DNA from: Lachnospiraceae bacterium
GTDB lineage: Bacteria > Bacillota > Clostridia > Lachnospirales > Lachnospiraceae
DNA: 64,000 nt
Direction of reading: 5' to 3'
Assembly (NCBI GenBank): GCA_021202075.1
Contig: JAJQDT010000138.1
Span: 1 to 64,000 of the forward strand
Positions 7,322 to 17,261 of this stretch are shown one piece after another (position 1 is the first letter of the stretch; each line of letters begins with the position of its first letter). The notes beneath the pieces were generated by a model. The model saw only the letters and a list, made by a program, of their open reading frames with translations. It was not told the origin of the DNA and ran no database searches. The position numbers and the translations under genes are program-made.

Positions 7322-7377
7322 GATAAACCTGAAAATTAGCGGCTGTGCAGGAAATGAACGGCTGTAAAGATAATTAT

Positions 7378-7399
7378 GGAAATGACGAATGTCGTTTCC
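7378..7399 (+). other. hairpin in the groES-groEL spacer
   Basis: GGAAATGAC-GAAT-GTCGTTTCC, a 9-bp stem with one G-U pair, 33 bases before the groEL start. It could be a processing or stability element that separates groES and groEL messages; no T-run follows. Confidence 0.45.
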
Positions 7400-7428
7400 T
7401 GATAACAGGCAGAACAGGAGGCAGTTGA

Positions 7429-9051
<1,623 letters not shown>

Positions 9052-9092
9052 AATTGTACAGCTGCAGGAAAAACGCAGCTTTAAACGACCGG

Positions 9093-9126
9093 AAAACCGC
9101 AGGATAGGCAATGTTCTGCGGTTTTT
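9093..9126 (+). terminator. terminator of the groESL operon
   Basis: AAAACCGCAG (9093-9102) pairs with CTGCGGTTTT (9116-9125), followed by T residues. A smaller hairpin (AGCTGC/GCAGCT, 9060-9081) lies just before it. Confidence 0.88.
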
Positions 9127-9158
9127 CATTATTTGATTTTTGAAAGGAGAGTGTTGAA

Positions 9159-9254
9159 ATGGCTGCACAGGAACAAAAGCAGCAAAAATTCTATAGCTGC
9201 GCAGTATTTGTCTGTGATGCGGATAATCTGAAAAATCCTGGACATAATAGGTGA
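9159..9254 (+). CDS. 31-residue small ORF upstream of spoVAC
   Basis: ATG 9159 has a good site (AAAGGAGAG at 9143-9151). The peptide begins Gln/Lys-rich (AAQEQKQQKFYS) and has two Cys residues; it shows no membrane segment. The Gln/Lys start looks a little like the N-terminus of the SpoVAC-like protein that follows (EKQKQQKYQK), so it may be a decayed partial copy. It could also be a real small protein; nothing else is recognised. Confidence 0.35.
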   Translation: MAAQEQKQQKFYSCAVFVCDADNLKNPGHNR

Positions 9255-9330
9255 CAGATAAGCAATTTTATATTGAAATATTTTTTTGCAGCCAAATGAT
9301 TTTGTATATTATGAAAAGAGGATCACCATC

Positions 9331-9795
9331 ATGTCCGAAACAGAAAAGCAGAAGCAGCAGAAATACCAGAAGTATGTAAAAGAAGTAACCCCTGCCTATA
9401 GTCTTGCTCTGAATATGTGCAGGGCTTTTGTCATTGGCGGAATGATCTGTGCGTTTGGTCAGGTGATTTTAAATATTGGGAGCTCCCTTGGTCTGGATAA
9501 GACCACTGCCGGAATCTGGTGCTCTCTGGTGCTTGTTCTGTGCAGTGTGATACTGACCGGATTTGGGATCTATCCCAGGCTGGCCAAATTCGGCGGCGCA
9601 GGCACGTTAGTCCCCATAACCGGATTCGCGAACTCCGTAGCAGCACCGGCCATAGAGTACAAAAAAGAAGGCCAGGTCTTCGGTATCGGCTGCAAGATCT
9701 TTACCATCGCCGGTCCGGTGATCCTGTATGGGCTGTTTACCAGCTGGGTGCTGGGGCTGATCTACTGGGTGCTGAAGGCGGTTGGAGTGATGTGA
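9331..9795 (+). CDS. spoVAC: stage V sporulation protein AC-like membrane protein
   Basis: A 154-residue integral membrane protein of the SpoVAC/SpoVAE family, which forms part of the channel that moves calcium dipicolinate into the spore and out at germination. The family start (K-Y-V-K-E-V-T-P-A-Y-S) is followed by four hydrophobic segments and the conserved GFGIYPRLAKFGGAGTLVP and GFANSVAAPAIEYKKEG loops. ATG 9331 is chosen (AGAGGA upstream) over an upstream in-frame codon at 9286. SpoVAD and SpoVAE, normally next door, are absent here, so it is either a solitary copy or the operon is split. Confidence 0.85.
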   Translation: MSETEKQKQQKYQKYVKEVTPAYSLALNMCRAFVIGGMICAFGQVILNIGSSLGLDKTTAGIWCSLVLVLCSVILTGFGIYPRLAKFGGAGTLVPITGFANSVAAPAIEYKKEGQVFGIGCKIFTIAGPVILYGLFTSWVLGLIYWVLKAVGVM

Positions 9796-9818
9796 GCGGT
9801 GTTAATTTCCGCCTTTTT
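9796..9818 (+). terminator. weak terminator after spoVAC
   Basis: GCGG (9796-9799) with CCGC (9809-9812) directly after the stop codon, followed by five T residues. The stem is only four pairs. Confidence 0.4.
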
Positions 9819-10022
9819 ATAGAAATCTTCGCCTGTTTGGCACGAAATGACGGAGATAATGAAACAATGATGCAGATGTGATTTAGAATGGGAGACATAC
9901 TTTTTGCAGAAAAGGTCTTCCATTTTTTTTAATATAGCTATTTCTAATGCACTGTGTTATACTACAGAAAAGCGATGCGTACATAGAAAGTTATAATGCA
10001 GAGAATAGGGGAAGAGATGGTT

Positions 10023-11099
10023 ATGAAGCGGATAAGACAGAATTCCGGACGCAGGCGTATTTATGCATTATGGATGGTATTATGTATGTTAGCTGCTATG
10101 CTGGCGGCGCTGCCGGAAGCGACAGCGAATGCGGCGTCTACTCCGGTTGGCAGACATGGGAAATTATCGGTAGATGGTGCGAACCTTGTAGACAGTAAGG
10201 GACAGACTTTTCAGCTTCGCGGAATCAGTACCCATGGCATTAATTGGGATGTTGGGGAACCTTATGTAAATAAAAAGGCGTTTAAAACTCTGCGGGATGA
10301 TTGGGGCGTTAATGCGATCCGGCTTTCCTTATATACGGAAGGATATAATGGATACTGCAGAGGAGGTGATCAGTCTGAACTGAAAAAACTGATCAATAAG
10401 GGAGTGAAGTACGCTACGGAACTGGGCATGTATGCGGTGATTGACTGGCATATTTTGAGTGACGGAAATCCAAATACTCATTACAGTGATGCTAAGAAAT
10501 TCTTTGCTTCTATGGCAAAGAAATATAAAAATTACGATAACGTTATTTATGAAATCTGCAATGAACCAAATGGATGCAGCTGGACGGAAATTAAGTCTTA
10601 CGCAAAGAAGATGATCAAAGTAATTCGCAGCTATGATAAGGATGCCATAATTATTGTCGGAACGCCGACATGGTCTCAGCTTGGCTCAGAGCTGACATCC
10701 AATGTGGTGGCGGATAATCCGATTACAGGTTATGAAAATATCATGTATTCGCTGCATTTTTATGCCGGGGAAAGTGCTCATAGCGAATATCTGCCGGATA
10801 AGCTTTCCTGCGCAGTTGAGAAGGGGCTTCCTGTGATTGTATCAGAATTTGGGCTATCGGAGGCGGATGGGAACGGAAGCATTGATAAAAAGTCCGCGAA
10901 CCAGTGGTTCAAGCTGCTTGATAAGTATAACACCAGTTATTTTTGCTGGAGTCTAAGCAATAAGGATGAATCCTGCTCCCTGCTAAAGTCCGGTACGAAT
11001 AAGATTAGCGGCTGGAAGTCCAGTGATTTAAGCGCTGCCGGGAAATATATCAAAAAGAAATATCTGGCACGAAAGAAAAAGCTGGGCAGCAAGGCATAG
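10023..11099 (+). CDS. secreted GH5 endoglucanase
   Basis: A 358-residue exported glycoside hydrolase of family 5. The N-terminus has Lys/Arg, a hydrophobic core (ALWMVLCMLAAMLAAL) and an A-N-A-A-type cleavage region, so it is secreted. The catalytic pair is visible: acid/base Glu181 in I-C-N-E-P-N-G and nucleophile Glu275 in V-S-E-F-G. LRGISTHGINW and YAVIDWHIL are the usual GH5 strands. The C-terminus is Lys-rich with no dockerin, carbohydrate-binding domain or sortase motif. ATG 10023 is preferred (AGGGGAAGAG upstream); ATG 10017 is possible. The likely substrate is beta-1,4-glucan or mixed-linkage glucan. Confidence 0.92.
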   Translation: MKRIRQNSGRRRIYALWMVLCMLAAMLAALPEATANAASTPVGRHGKLSVDGANLVDSKGQTFQLRGISTHGINWDVGEPYVNKKAFKTLRDDWGVNAIRLSLYTEGYNGYCRGGDQSELKKLINKGVKYATELGMYAVIDWHILSDGNPNTHYSDAKKFFASMAKKYKNYDNVIYEICNEPNGCSWTEIKSYAKKMIKVIRSYDKDAIIIVGTPTWSQLGSELTSNVVADNPITGYENIMYSLHFYAGESAHSEYLPDKLSCAVEKGLPVIVSEFGLSEADGNGSIDKKSANQWFKLLDKYNTSYFCWSLSNKDESCSLLKSGTNKISGWKSSDLSAAGKYIKKKYLARKKKLGSKA

Positions 11100-11164
11100 C
11101 AGATGGCATCCGCACTTAACAGATAAACATGGTTCTATTCACAGACTCATACATACTTGTTTGT

Positions 11165-11234
11165 TACTGGAATTATAATACTGGAATTTCAATTCTGGAA
11201 TTTCAATTCTGGCATTTCAATACTGGAATTACAA
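11165..11234 (+). repeat. five tandem 14-bp repeats
   Basis: Five consecutive 14-bp units of the pattern T-W-C-T-G-G-M-A-T-T-W-Y-A-A (starts 11165, 11179, 11193, 11207, 11221) run up to the start region of the precorrin-2 dehydrogenase gene. There is no spacer between units, so it is not a CRISPR array. It is a minisatellite in the promoter/leader position. Confidence 0.9.
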
Positions 11235-11259
11235 TATGGAAATATGGAGAAGAAAGCAA

Positions 11260-11721
11260 ATGTATTTTCCATTATTTGTAGATTTGTCGGATAAAAGAAT
11301 TCTTGTTGTTGGCGCTGGGCAGATTGCCCGGCGCCGGATTTGTGTGCTTGAAGACTTTGCGCTGCACATAACAGTAGTTGCACCGAATGTTTCCGTAAAA
11401 GAGAATTCACGGCTGACAATCATTCGGCGCTGTTTTGAGGAGCCGGATCTTGACGGAATGGATATCGTTCTTGCCGCGACGGACAATGCTGCTCTGAACC
11501 GCCACATTGGCGAAGCCTGCAAAAAACGGGGGATTTTGGTGAACGTATGCACAGACTTGCATGATTGTGATTTTCAATTTCCTTCCATTGTAGAAAATGG
11601 TTCCGTCGTGATTGGCATCAACGCATCCGGTCAGAATCATCATCTGGTGAAGGAGACCAGAAAGAAGATAGAAGCGCTGTTTGAAGAGGAAGAAATCCAG
11701 AGCAGATATGAAACTTTTTAA
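11260..11721 (+). CDS. precorrin-2 dehydrogenase / sirohydrochlorin ferrochelatase domain
   Basis: A 153-residue protein matching the N-terminal part of CysG/Met8p, with the Rossmann start YFPLFVDLSDKRILVVGAGQIARRR. It oxidises precorrin-2 to sirohydrochlorin with NAD and may insert metal, at the branch to siroheme and cobalamin. I-L-A-A-T-D-N-A-A-L-N and C-D-F-Q-F-P-S are family positions. ATG 11260 is chosen because GGAGAAG precedes it and the protein then starts at the conserved YFPLF; ATG 11236 lies against the 14-bp repeats. It opens the run of cobalamin genes. Confidence 0.9.
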   Translation: MYFPLFVDLSDKRILVVGAGQIARRRICVLEDFALHITVVAPNVSVKENSRLTIIRRCFEEPDLDGMDIVLAATDNAALNRHIGEACKKRGILVNVCTDLHDCDFQFPSIVENGSVVIGINASGQNHHLVKETRKKIEALFEEEEIQSRYETF

Positions 11722-11779
11722 TGACTGAATTGAAAACAGTGGCATTGAAAACAGGGTAGATCCAACTGGCAAAAATCAA

Positions 11780-11865
11780 GTGACATCCATTATTTGTTGT
11801 GCTATACTGTTTCCGGTTCTAATGAGCAGGTGGGAACAAAAATCCACCGCGTGACAATGAGCCGG
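11780..11865 (+). promoter_or_regulatory. promoter and hairpin leader of the cobD-cobQ genes
   Basis: GTGACA (11780-11785), 17-bp spacer, TATACT (11803-11808). Right at the predicted start of transcription, CCGGTTC (11813-11819) pairs with GAGCCGG (11859-11865), and an inner stem GGTGG (11829-11833) pairs with CCACC (11844-11848). The word AATGAGC occurs twice. The leader is far too short for a standard cobalamin riboswitch and lacks its core; function unknown. Confidence 0.6.
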
Positions 11866-11896
11866 AATTCGATATGGAGGAAAACGATACGGATTT

Positions 11897-13072
11897 ATGA
11901 TACATAAGCATGGCGGGGACATTTACACGCATGGCGGCGTGAAGGATTTCTCCGCAAATATTAATTTTCGCGGGATGCCGCCTGCCGTCAGGGAAGCGGC
12001 ACGGAAGGCAGTGGATGCGTCCGTCCATTATCCGGATCCGGACAGCCGGGCTTTGAGGGCTGCGCTTGCTTCGCGGGATAACGTTCTTCCGGAGCAGATT
12101 ATCTGTGGAAATGGCGCTGCGGAGATCATGTTCGCCCTGGCTGACGCAATTCGCCCGAAGCGGGCGCTTGTGGCGGTTCCTTCTTTCTTTGAATATGAAC
12201 AGGCGCTGGAGGGCTGTGGCTGCGAGATTCAGAGAATTGTGCTAAGATCTGAGGACGAGTTCCGATTGAGCGGGACGTTTCTGCGCGAGGCAGTAGAGTT
12301 TGCACAGCAGGCAGCTGCTGATGGCGGCATCAAGGGCAAAAAGGAGCTGCTAAACCGGTTTGGAAAGGGATCGGAGCTCGCGGCGCCGGACATATCGGAA
12401 CAGTGGCATGCGATGATCATTCTTGGAAATCCGAACAATCCGACCGGCAGACTGATTGAGCGAGATCTCTTATTGGACATTATTTGTGTATGTCGTGATT
12501 ATCATATTTTGCTGGTTCTGGATGAGAGCTTTTGGGATTTTCTGAATGAAGAAGATCGGAAAGCGACGTTTTCCGGTTTATTTGTGGCGGATGAATGTTC
12601 CAACGTTTTTGTGATTCGTTCTTTCACAAAAATATACGCAATTCCAGGCATTCGGTTCGGATATGGGGTAAGTTCAGAACGGAAGCTGCTTGAAAGGATG
12701 CGCCGGCTGATTCAGCCGTGGAATGTTTCTCTGGTTGCACAGGAGGCAGCGAAGGCCGCTGCTTCGGAAATTGATTTTGCGTATGAGACGGCCGCGCAGA
12801 TATCTGCAAACCGGAGGGCTTTTGCAGACGGGCTGCGAAGTGCCGGATTTCGTATATTTCCTTCTTCTGTTAACTTTCTGCTGGTGGAAGGACCGGAGAA
12901 TTTGAAGCTGCACTGTCTGGAGCATGGATTTTTGATTCGAGACTGCGGTAATTTCCCGGGGCTGGAGAGAATTGATGATAGACACGCGTATTTTCGAGTC
13001 TGCGTGAGGAGCCGCGAAGAAAATGAAGAGCTGTTGGAAGTGATGCGCGGCTGTTGTCACGATTATAAATAA
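11897..13072 (+). CDS. cobD: threonine-phosphate decarboxylase, CobD type
   Basis: A 391-residue PLP enzyme of the HisC-like aminotransferase fold. It starts HKHGGDIYTHGG, typical of the CobD decarboxylase that makes (R)-1-aminopropan-2-yl phosphate for the cobalamin lower-loop linker. The PLP lysine is K245 in S-F-T-K-I-Y-A-I-P-G-I-R-F-G-Y-G, and G-N-P-N-N-P-T-G is present. The stretch around residues 130-170 is longer than usual. GGAGG lies about 16 bases upstream, rather far. It precedes cobyric acid synthase, consistent with cobalamin synthesis; a plain histidinol-phosphate aminotransferase is less likely given the N-terminus. Confidence 0.85.
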   Translation: MIHKHGGDIYTHGGVKDFSANINFRGMPPAVREAARKAVDASVHYPDPDSRALRAALASRDNVLPEQIICGNGAAEIMFALADAIRPKRALVAVPSFFEYEQALEGCGCEIQRIVLRSEDEFRLSGTFLREAVEFAQQAAADGGIKGKKELLNRFGKGSELAAPDISEQWHAMIILGNPNNPTGRLIERDLLLDIICVCRDYHILLVLDESFWDFLNEEDRKATFSGLFVADECSNVFVIRSFTKIYAIPGIRFGYGVSSERKLLERMRRLIQPWNVSLVAQEAAKAAASEIDFAYETAAQISANRRAFADGLRSAGFRIFPSSVNFLLVEGPENLKLHCLEHGFLIRDCGNFPGLERIDDRHAYFRVCVRSREENEELLEVMRGCCHDYK

Positions 13073-13230
13073 GCATCGACGGATGCACAGTAATGTGAAA
13101 TCAATGGCGACTGTGTTTTTATACACTGAGCCATATATATTTTGAGATGACTTCTTTTGCGCTGCAGGCAGACTTTTGTTCAGGGCAGAAAGCTGGAATG
13201 GCTTCGATTTCGGACGGGAGAGGATATAAC

Positions 13231-14811
13231 ATGGCAAAAGCAATCATGATTCAGGGCACGATGTCGAATGTCGGCAAAAGTGTGGTAGCGGCCGGGCTTT
13301 GCAGGATTTTCCGCCAGGACGGTTACCGCGTGGCTCCGTTTAAGTCGCAGAACATGGCGCTGAATTCGTTTATTACAAAGGAAGGGCTGGAGATGGGACG
13401 CGCGCAGGTCATGCAGGCGGAAGCAGCCGGGGTGGAGCCTGTGGTCGCGATGAATCCGATCCTCTTAAAGCCGACCAATGACATCGGTTCGCAGGTCATT
13501 GTGAATGGCGAAGTGCTCGGTACGATGAATGCGCGGGACTATTTTAAGATGAAGAAACGCCTGGTCCCGGATATTATGAAGGCATACAAATCTTTGGATG
13601 CGGAATATGATATTATCGTGATTGAGGGTGCGGGAAGTCCGGCGGAGATTAACCTGAAGCAGGATGATATTGTAAATATGGGGATGGCAAAGCTGGCGAA
13701 CGCGCCGGTGCTTCTGGTCGGAGACATTGACCGGGGCGGGGTGTTCGCGCAGCTTTATGGGACGACGGAGCTTCTGGAAAAAGAGGAAAAAGAGCGGATC
13801 AGGGGTCTGATTATTAATAAATTCAGAGGTGATAAGTCGATTCTTGATCCGGGCGTGGAGATGCTGGAGGAGCTGACCGGGATTCCGGTGGTGGGTGTGA
13901 CGCCTTACCTGCATGTCAGCCTGGAGGATGAAGATTCCTTAAGCGAGCGGCTGGAAGGAAGAAGCTCAGAAAAGATACCGCTTATTGATCTGGCGGTCAT
14001 CCGGCTTCCGCGTATCTCTAATTTTACAGATTTCAATGTATTTGAGAGCATAGAGGGCGTTTCTGTTCGCTACGTCTCTTCGGTCCGTCAGCTGGGCGCC
14101 CCGGATCTGATTTTGCTTCCGGGCACGAAGAATACGATGCGCGACCTGCTCTGGATGCGGCAGAATGGGCTGGAGGCAGTCATATTAAAAGCACAGCAGG
14201 CAGGGACCGTGATTTTCGGTATCTGCGGCGGCTATCAGATGCTTGGCCGGACGATTACGGATGCGGAAGGCTTGGAGGAGGGCGGAACCATCCGGGGGAT
14301 GGGGCTGCTGGATATGGACACTGTTTTTGAAAGCGAAAAGGCGAGAACCCGCGTGGAGGGACGGTTCCTCGCGCTGGGCGGGGTGCTGTCCCAACTTACC
14401 GATATTCCGTTTTATGGCTATGAAATTCATATGGGACGCTCCTGGCCGGCTTCTGAAAGTGTGAATGGGCGGGGATCCTGCCAGTCGGATTTCGGAATCA
14501 TCGGATCTGACCAGCAAGCTTCTGCACAGGCTCTGACAGCCATCGAGGATTTCATTACCGGTGAAAAAAAACTGGAAGGCGCCTGGAAGGACAATGTCTA
14601 CGGTACCTATGTGCATGGAATCTTTGACCGGGAGGAGGTTGCAACCGCTCTCATTCGTTCCCTTGCAACCAAAAAGGGCATCACGGGAGAGATTGGTTCT
14701 GCCGTGGATTTTGCGGCATTTAAGGAAACACAATACGATCTGCTTGCGGAAGGCTTGCGGGCGAATCTTGATATGGCGGCAATTTATCGTATTCTGGATG
14801 TGGGTGCATAA
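13231..14811 (+). CDS. cobQ: adenosylcobyric acid synthase (glutamine-hydrolysing)
   Basis: A 526-residue amidotransferase, CobQ/CbiP. It amidates four side chains of adenosylcobyrinic a,c-diamide using Gln and ATP. The N-terminal dethiobiotin-synthase-like ATPase has G-T-M-S-N-V-G-K-S (9-17), [10 protein letters not shown] and [10 protein letters not shown]. The C-terminal glutaminase has Cys332 in F-G-I-C-G-G-Y and His462 in Y-V-H-G-I-F-D. ATG 13231 with GGAGAGG is preferred over an upstream in-frame codon at 13147. A short Ser/Gln-rich stretch before H462 looks longer than usual. Confidence 0.95.
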   Translation: MAKAIMIQGTMSNVGKSVVAAGLCRIFRQDGYRVAPFKSQNMALNSFITKEGLEMGRAQVMQAEAAGVEPVVAMNPILLKPTNDIGSQVIVNGEVLGTMNARDYFKMKKRLVPDIMKAYKSLDAEYDIIVIEGAGSPAEINLKQDDIVNMGMAKLANAPVLLVGDIDRGGVFAQLYGTTELLEKEEKERIRGLIINKFRGDKSILDPGVEMLEELTGIPVVGVTPYLHVSLEDEDSLSERLEGRSSEKIPLIDLAVIRLPRISNFTDFNVFESIEGVSVRYVSSVRQLGAPDLILLPGTKNTMRDLLWMRQNGLEAVILKAQQAGTVIFGICGGYQMLGRTITDAEGLEEGGTIRGMGLLDMDTVFESEKARTRVEGRFLALGGVLSQLTDIPFYGYEIHMGRSWPASESVNGRGSCQSDFGIIGSDQQASAQALTAIEDFITGEKKLEGAWKDNVYGTYVHGIFDREEVATALIRSLATKKGITGEIGSAVDFAAFKETQYDLLAEGLRANLDMAAIYRILDVGA

Positions 14812-15049
14812 ATCGGCAGATTTCGCACGAAAGTCCTCGATAAAGTGAAAAAAAGTCTACCCAAAATCAGGCGAATGCGTTATAATGACATCTGATATGC
14901 TTTTATATAGATAAAAAAACGGAAAAAGGCAGGAACAGGCATACATAATAACTGTGGCTGTTAATGACATGGCCTTGTCAGGCACGGGAAAGCGATCTGG
15001 CTTTGACAGGCACGGGAACGCTTTTATGAAAAAGAAGAGGAGACCTGGA

Positions 15050-16024
15050 ATGAAGGAATTATCAAAACTGATGGAATACAGGGAGAGCGTGCGGGTGGTT
15101 GACGCGACGCTGCGGGACGGCGGACTCGTGAATGATTTTTATTTTACGGATGAATTTGCACGCGCGGTATATGAGACGAATATCAGAGCGGGCGTGGATT
15201 ATATGGAATTTGGCTATAAGGCGTCCAGAGAAATGTTTGACGAGAGCAAATTCGGCAAGTGGAAGTTCTGCAAGGATGAGGATATTCGTGCCATCGTTGG
15301 GGATAATGATACGAATTTGAAGATTTCGGTCATGGCAGATGTCGGGCGCTGCGATTACAAGACGGATATTATCAATCGGTCGGAGAGTCCGATTGATCTG
15401 ATTCGTGTCGCTACATATCTGAATACCATTCCGGGTGCAATTGATATGATTGAGGATGCGCATGCGAAGGGCTACGAGACGAGTTGCAATATAATGGCAA
15501 TCTCAAACGCACAGGAGAGCGACCTTGTTGTGGCACTGGATTTGCTCGGAAGGACTCCTGTGGATGTCTGCTACATTGTAGACAGCTACGGCGCTCTCTA
15601 TCCGGAGCAGATTGCGCGCATCGCGGACGTCTATATGAATTTTGCGGCGAAATACGGAAAAAAGGTCGGGATTCACGCGCATAACAATCAACAGCTTGCG
15701 TTTGCAAATACCATCGAAGCAGTCGGAGACGGCGCAGACTGGCTGGACGGCACCTATGCGGGCATGGGCCGCGGAGCGGGCAACTGCGCGATGGAGCTGC
15801 TGCTGGGCTTTTTGAGGAATCCCAAATATAAGGAGTATCCGGCGATCCAGTTCGTCGACCAATATATCAGTCAGCTGAAAAAAGAGGGGATTGTCTGGGG
15901 GTATGATCTGCAGTACCTGATGACCGGTCTTCTGAACCAGCATCCGCGTACCGCGATTGCGTTTACCAAAGCGGGCAGAACCGATTACGCGGAATTCTAT
16001 CGCGAGGTCGTTGCGCAGGACTGA
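15050..16024 (+). CDS. DRE-TIM metallolyase (HMG-CoA lyase/IPMS-like aldolase domain)
   Basis: A 324-residue single-domain aldolase/condensing-enzyme relative. V-V-D-A-T-L-R-D-G-G near residue 17 is the DRE-TIM metal motif, and H-A-H-N-N-Q-Q-L-A carries the metal-binding His pair. Family members add or cleave acyl or pyruvoyl units (2-isopropylmalate synthase, 4-hydroxy-2-oxovalerate aldolase). There is no regulatory LeuA domain or aldehyde-dehydrogenase partner. Start 15050 follows AAGAGGAG. It sits between cobalamin genes without an obvious pathway role. Just upstream, CAGGCACGGGAA is repeated (14979 and 15007). Substrate not assignable. Confidence 0.75.
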   Translation: MKELSKLMEYRESVRVVDATLRDGGLVNDFYFTDEFARAVYETNIRAGVDYMEFGYKASREMFDESKFGKWKFCKDEDIRAIVGDNDTNLKISVMADVGRCDYKTDIINRSESPIDLIRVATYLNTIPGAIDMIEDAHAKGYETSCNIMAISNAQESDLVVALDLLGRTPVDVCYIVDSYGALYPEQIARIADVYMNFAAKYGKKVGIHAHNNQQLAFANTIEAVGDGADWLDGTYAGMGRGAGNCAMELLLGFLRNPKYKEYPAIQFVDQYISQLKKEGIVWGYDLQYLMTGLLNQHPRTAIAFTKAGRTDYAEFYREVVAQD

Positions 16025-16075
16025 GAATTCATTTGTGATAAAACACGAATATTCCTGCATTTCATGATACGCGAG

Positions 16076-16149
16076 ATTCAGGCTTAAAGGAATCTGACTG
16101 CAATCCCGTCAGCTTTTGATGAGACAGTTTAAAGCAGCCTGAATTTTTT
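16076..16149 (+). promoter_or_regulatory. terminator-like branched leader before cbiC
   Basis: ATTCAGGCT (16076-16084) pairs with AGCCTGAAT (16136-16144), followed by T5, and encloses CTGAC-N9-GTCAG (16094-16112). The loop is too long for a simple terminator, and the T-run ends 38 bases before cbiC, so an attenuator or metabolite-sensing leader is possible. It may equally end the upstream transcript. Confidence 0.45.
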
Positions 16150-16187
16150 GGATACCAGTGAGGGATGATTTCGAGAGGGTAATTTGT

Positions 16188-16874
16188 ATGAATCAAAATG
16201 AGATACCATCATCAACGGATACTTTTGTGGTGACTTTGGATGACATCGAGCGGCTTTCTCCAATGGACATCGAGCGGCGCAGCTTTGAAATTATTTCGCA
16301 GGAAGCGGGAGCGCGCATTCCGGATGATGAACGGGCAATGATCATCAGGCGGGTCATTCATACGACGGCTGATTTTGATTACCTTGATCATCTCTGCTTT
16401 TCCGATGGCGCTGTGGAAGCGGCACTGGAGGCGCTGAAAAATGGCGCCTGGATTATTACAGACACGAATATGGCGCTGTCCGGCATCAATAAGCCCAGCT
16501 TGAGAAAAATCGGCGGAGAGGCGTATTGTTTCATGGCAGACGAGGATGTCGCTAAGAAAGCAACAAGTCTGGGTGTGACCCGTGCCTCCGTGAGTGTGGA
16601 TAAGGCAGCCGCACTTGGACATCCGGTGATTTACGCGGTTGGAAATGCGCCGACCGCATTGATTCGATTGTATGAGCTAATATCTGATGGAAGCTTTCGG
16701 CCGGAACTGATCATCGGTGTGCCGGTAGGATTTGTCAATGTGGTGCAGTCTAAAGAGCTGATTATGCAGACCGACGTACCCTATATCGTGGCTCGCGGCC
16801 GCAAGGGCGGGAGCAATGTAGCGGCAAGTATATGCAACGCGCTGTTATATATGCTGGATGGAAGCCGCGCATAA
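16188..16874 (+). CDS. cbiC: precorrin-8X/cobalt-precorrin-8 methylmutase
   Basis: A 228-residue CbiC/CobH protein that moves a methyl group from C-11 to C-12 to form (cobalt-)hydrogenobyrinate in corrin ring synthesis. It shows S-P-M-D-I-E-R-R-S-F, His58 in R-V-I-H-T-T-A-D-F-D (the family's catalytic His), the D-T-N-M-A-L-S-G-I-N block and the G-V-P-V-G-F-V end region. ATG 16188 follows GAGAGGG. The last codons (S-R-A-stop) are formed by the first module of repeat copy B. Confidence 0.94.
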   Translation: MNQNEIPSSTDTFVVTLDDIERLSPMDIERRSFEIISQEAGARIPDDERAMIIRRVIHTTADFDYLDHLCFSDGAVEAALEALKNGAWIITDTNMALSGINKPSLRKIGGEAYCFMADEDVAKKATSLGVTRASVSVDKAAALGHPVIYAVGNAPTALIRLYELISDGSFRPELIIGVPVGFVNVVQSKELIMQTDVPYIVARGRKGGSNVAASICNALLYMLDGSRA

Positions 16875-16988
16875 AAAATTGCTTCGCAATGGCGCGGTAC
16901 CGTCCTCGATTCCCTGCGGAAATCGGGACATTGCCTTCGTCCGCACTCGCAGGCGAGTACGGACATGTGATGGAAGCCGCGCATAAAA
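16857..16988 (+). repeat. family-1 modular hairpin repeat, copy B
   Basis: Module I is AGCCGCGC (16863-16870), an inner hairpin ATTGC-TTC-GCAAT, then GGCGCGGT (16891-16898). Module II is CTCGATTCCC-TGC-GGAAATCGGGAC (about 16904-16929). Module III is GTCCGCACTCGC-AG-GCGAGTACGGAC (16939-16964). A 20-bp direct repeat, 16857-16876 and 16969-16988, brackets it. The 3' direct repeat runs into the AAAAGGAGG that serves the next gene. Confidence 0.75.
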
Positions 16989-17000
16989 GGAGGACGCAGT

Positions 17001-17261
17001 TTGAAGAATTATTATAGTACTCTGGATGGCATTATCACTACATTTTCAAATATTGAACCAGATCGTGACGGCTTCGAGCATATTAGTATTCGATTTGAGC
17101 GTGACATCATTCATTTTGCTGAATTCAGGCTTCCTGAGAATCAGATATTTAAATCATTTGGATTTTCCGATGATGAAATCATGCAGCTTTCGGAGTATTT
17201 GCGAGACAATGCTCCGCTTATCTGGGAAATCGCCAGGGAAGAAGGTGATTCCCTTGCCTAA
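17001..17261 (+). CDS. 86-residue protein paired with a DUF4160-type gene
   Basis: Not recognised with certainty. TTG start with AAAAGGAGG at 16985-16993. The sequence is acidic, soluble and without Cys, with an alternating strand/helix pattern (EHISIRFERDIIHFAEFRLPENQIF). Its last 8 bases overlap the DUF4160 gene, so the two are translated together. DUF4160 genes commonly travel with a small partner and are suspected toxin-antitoxin-like modules; that role is inference only. Confidence 0.6.
   Translation: MKNYYSTLDGIITTFSNIEPDRDGFEHISIRFERDIIHFAEFRLPENQIFKSFGFSDDEIMQLSEYLRDNAPLIWEIAREEGDSLA

Noticed and set aside
11165-11234. Short CRISPR array
   Set aside because: Units are 14 bp, contiguous, without spacers, and no cas gene is present.
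11722-11896. Cobalamin riboswitch ahead of cobD
   Set aside because: The transcribed leader is only ~80 nt and lacks the conserved core.
16857-16988. Target-site duplication flanking repeat copy B
   Set aside because: The 20-bp direct repeat includes the start of module I seen in other copies, so it is more likely a second partial module.
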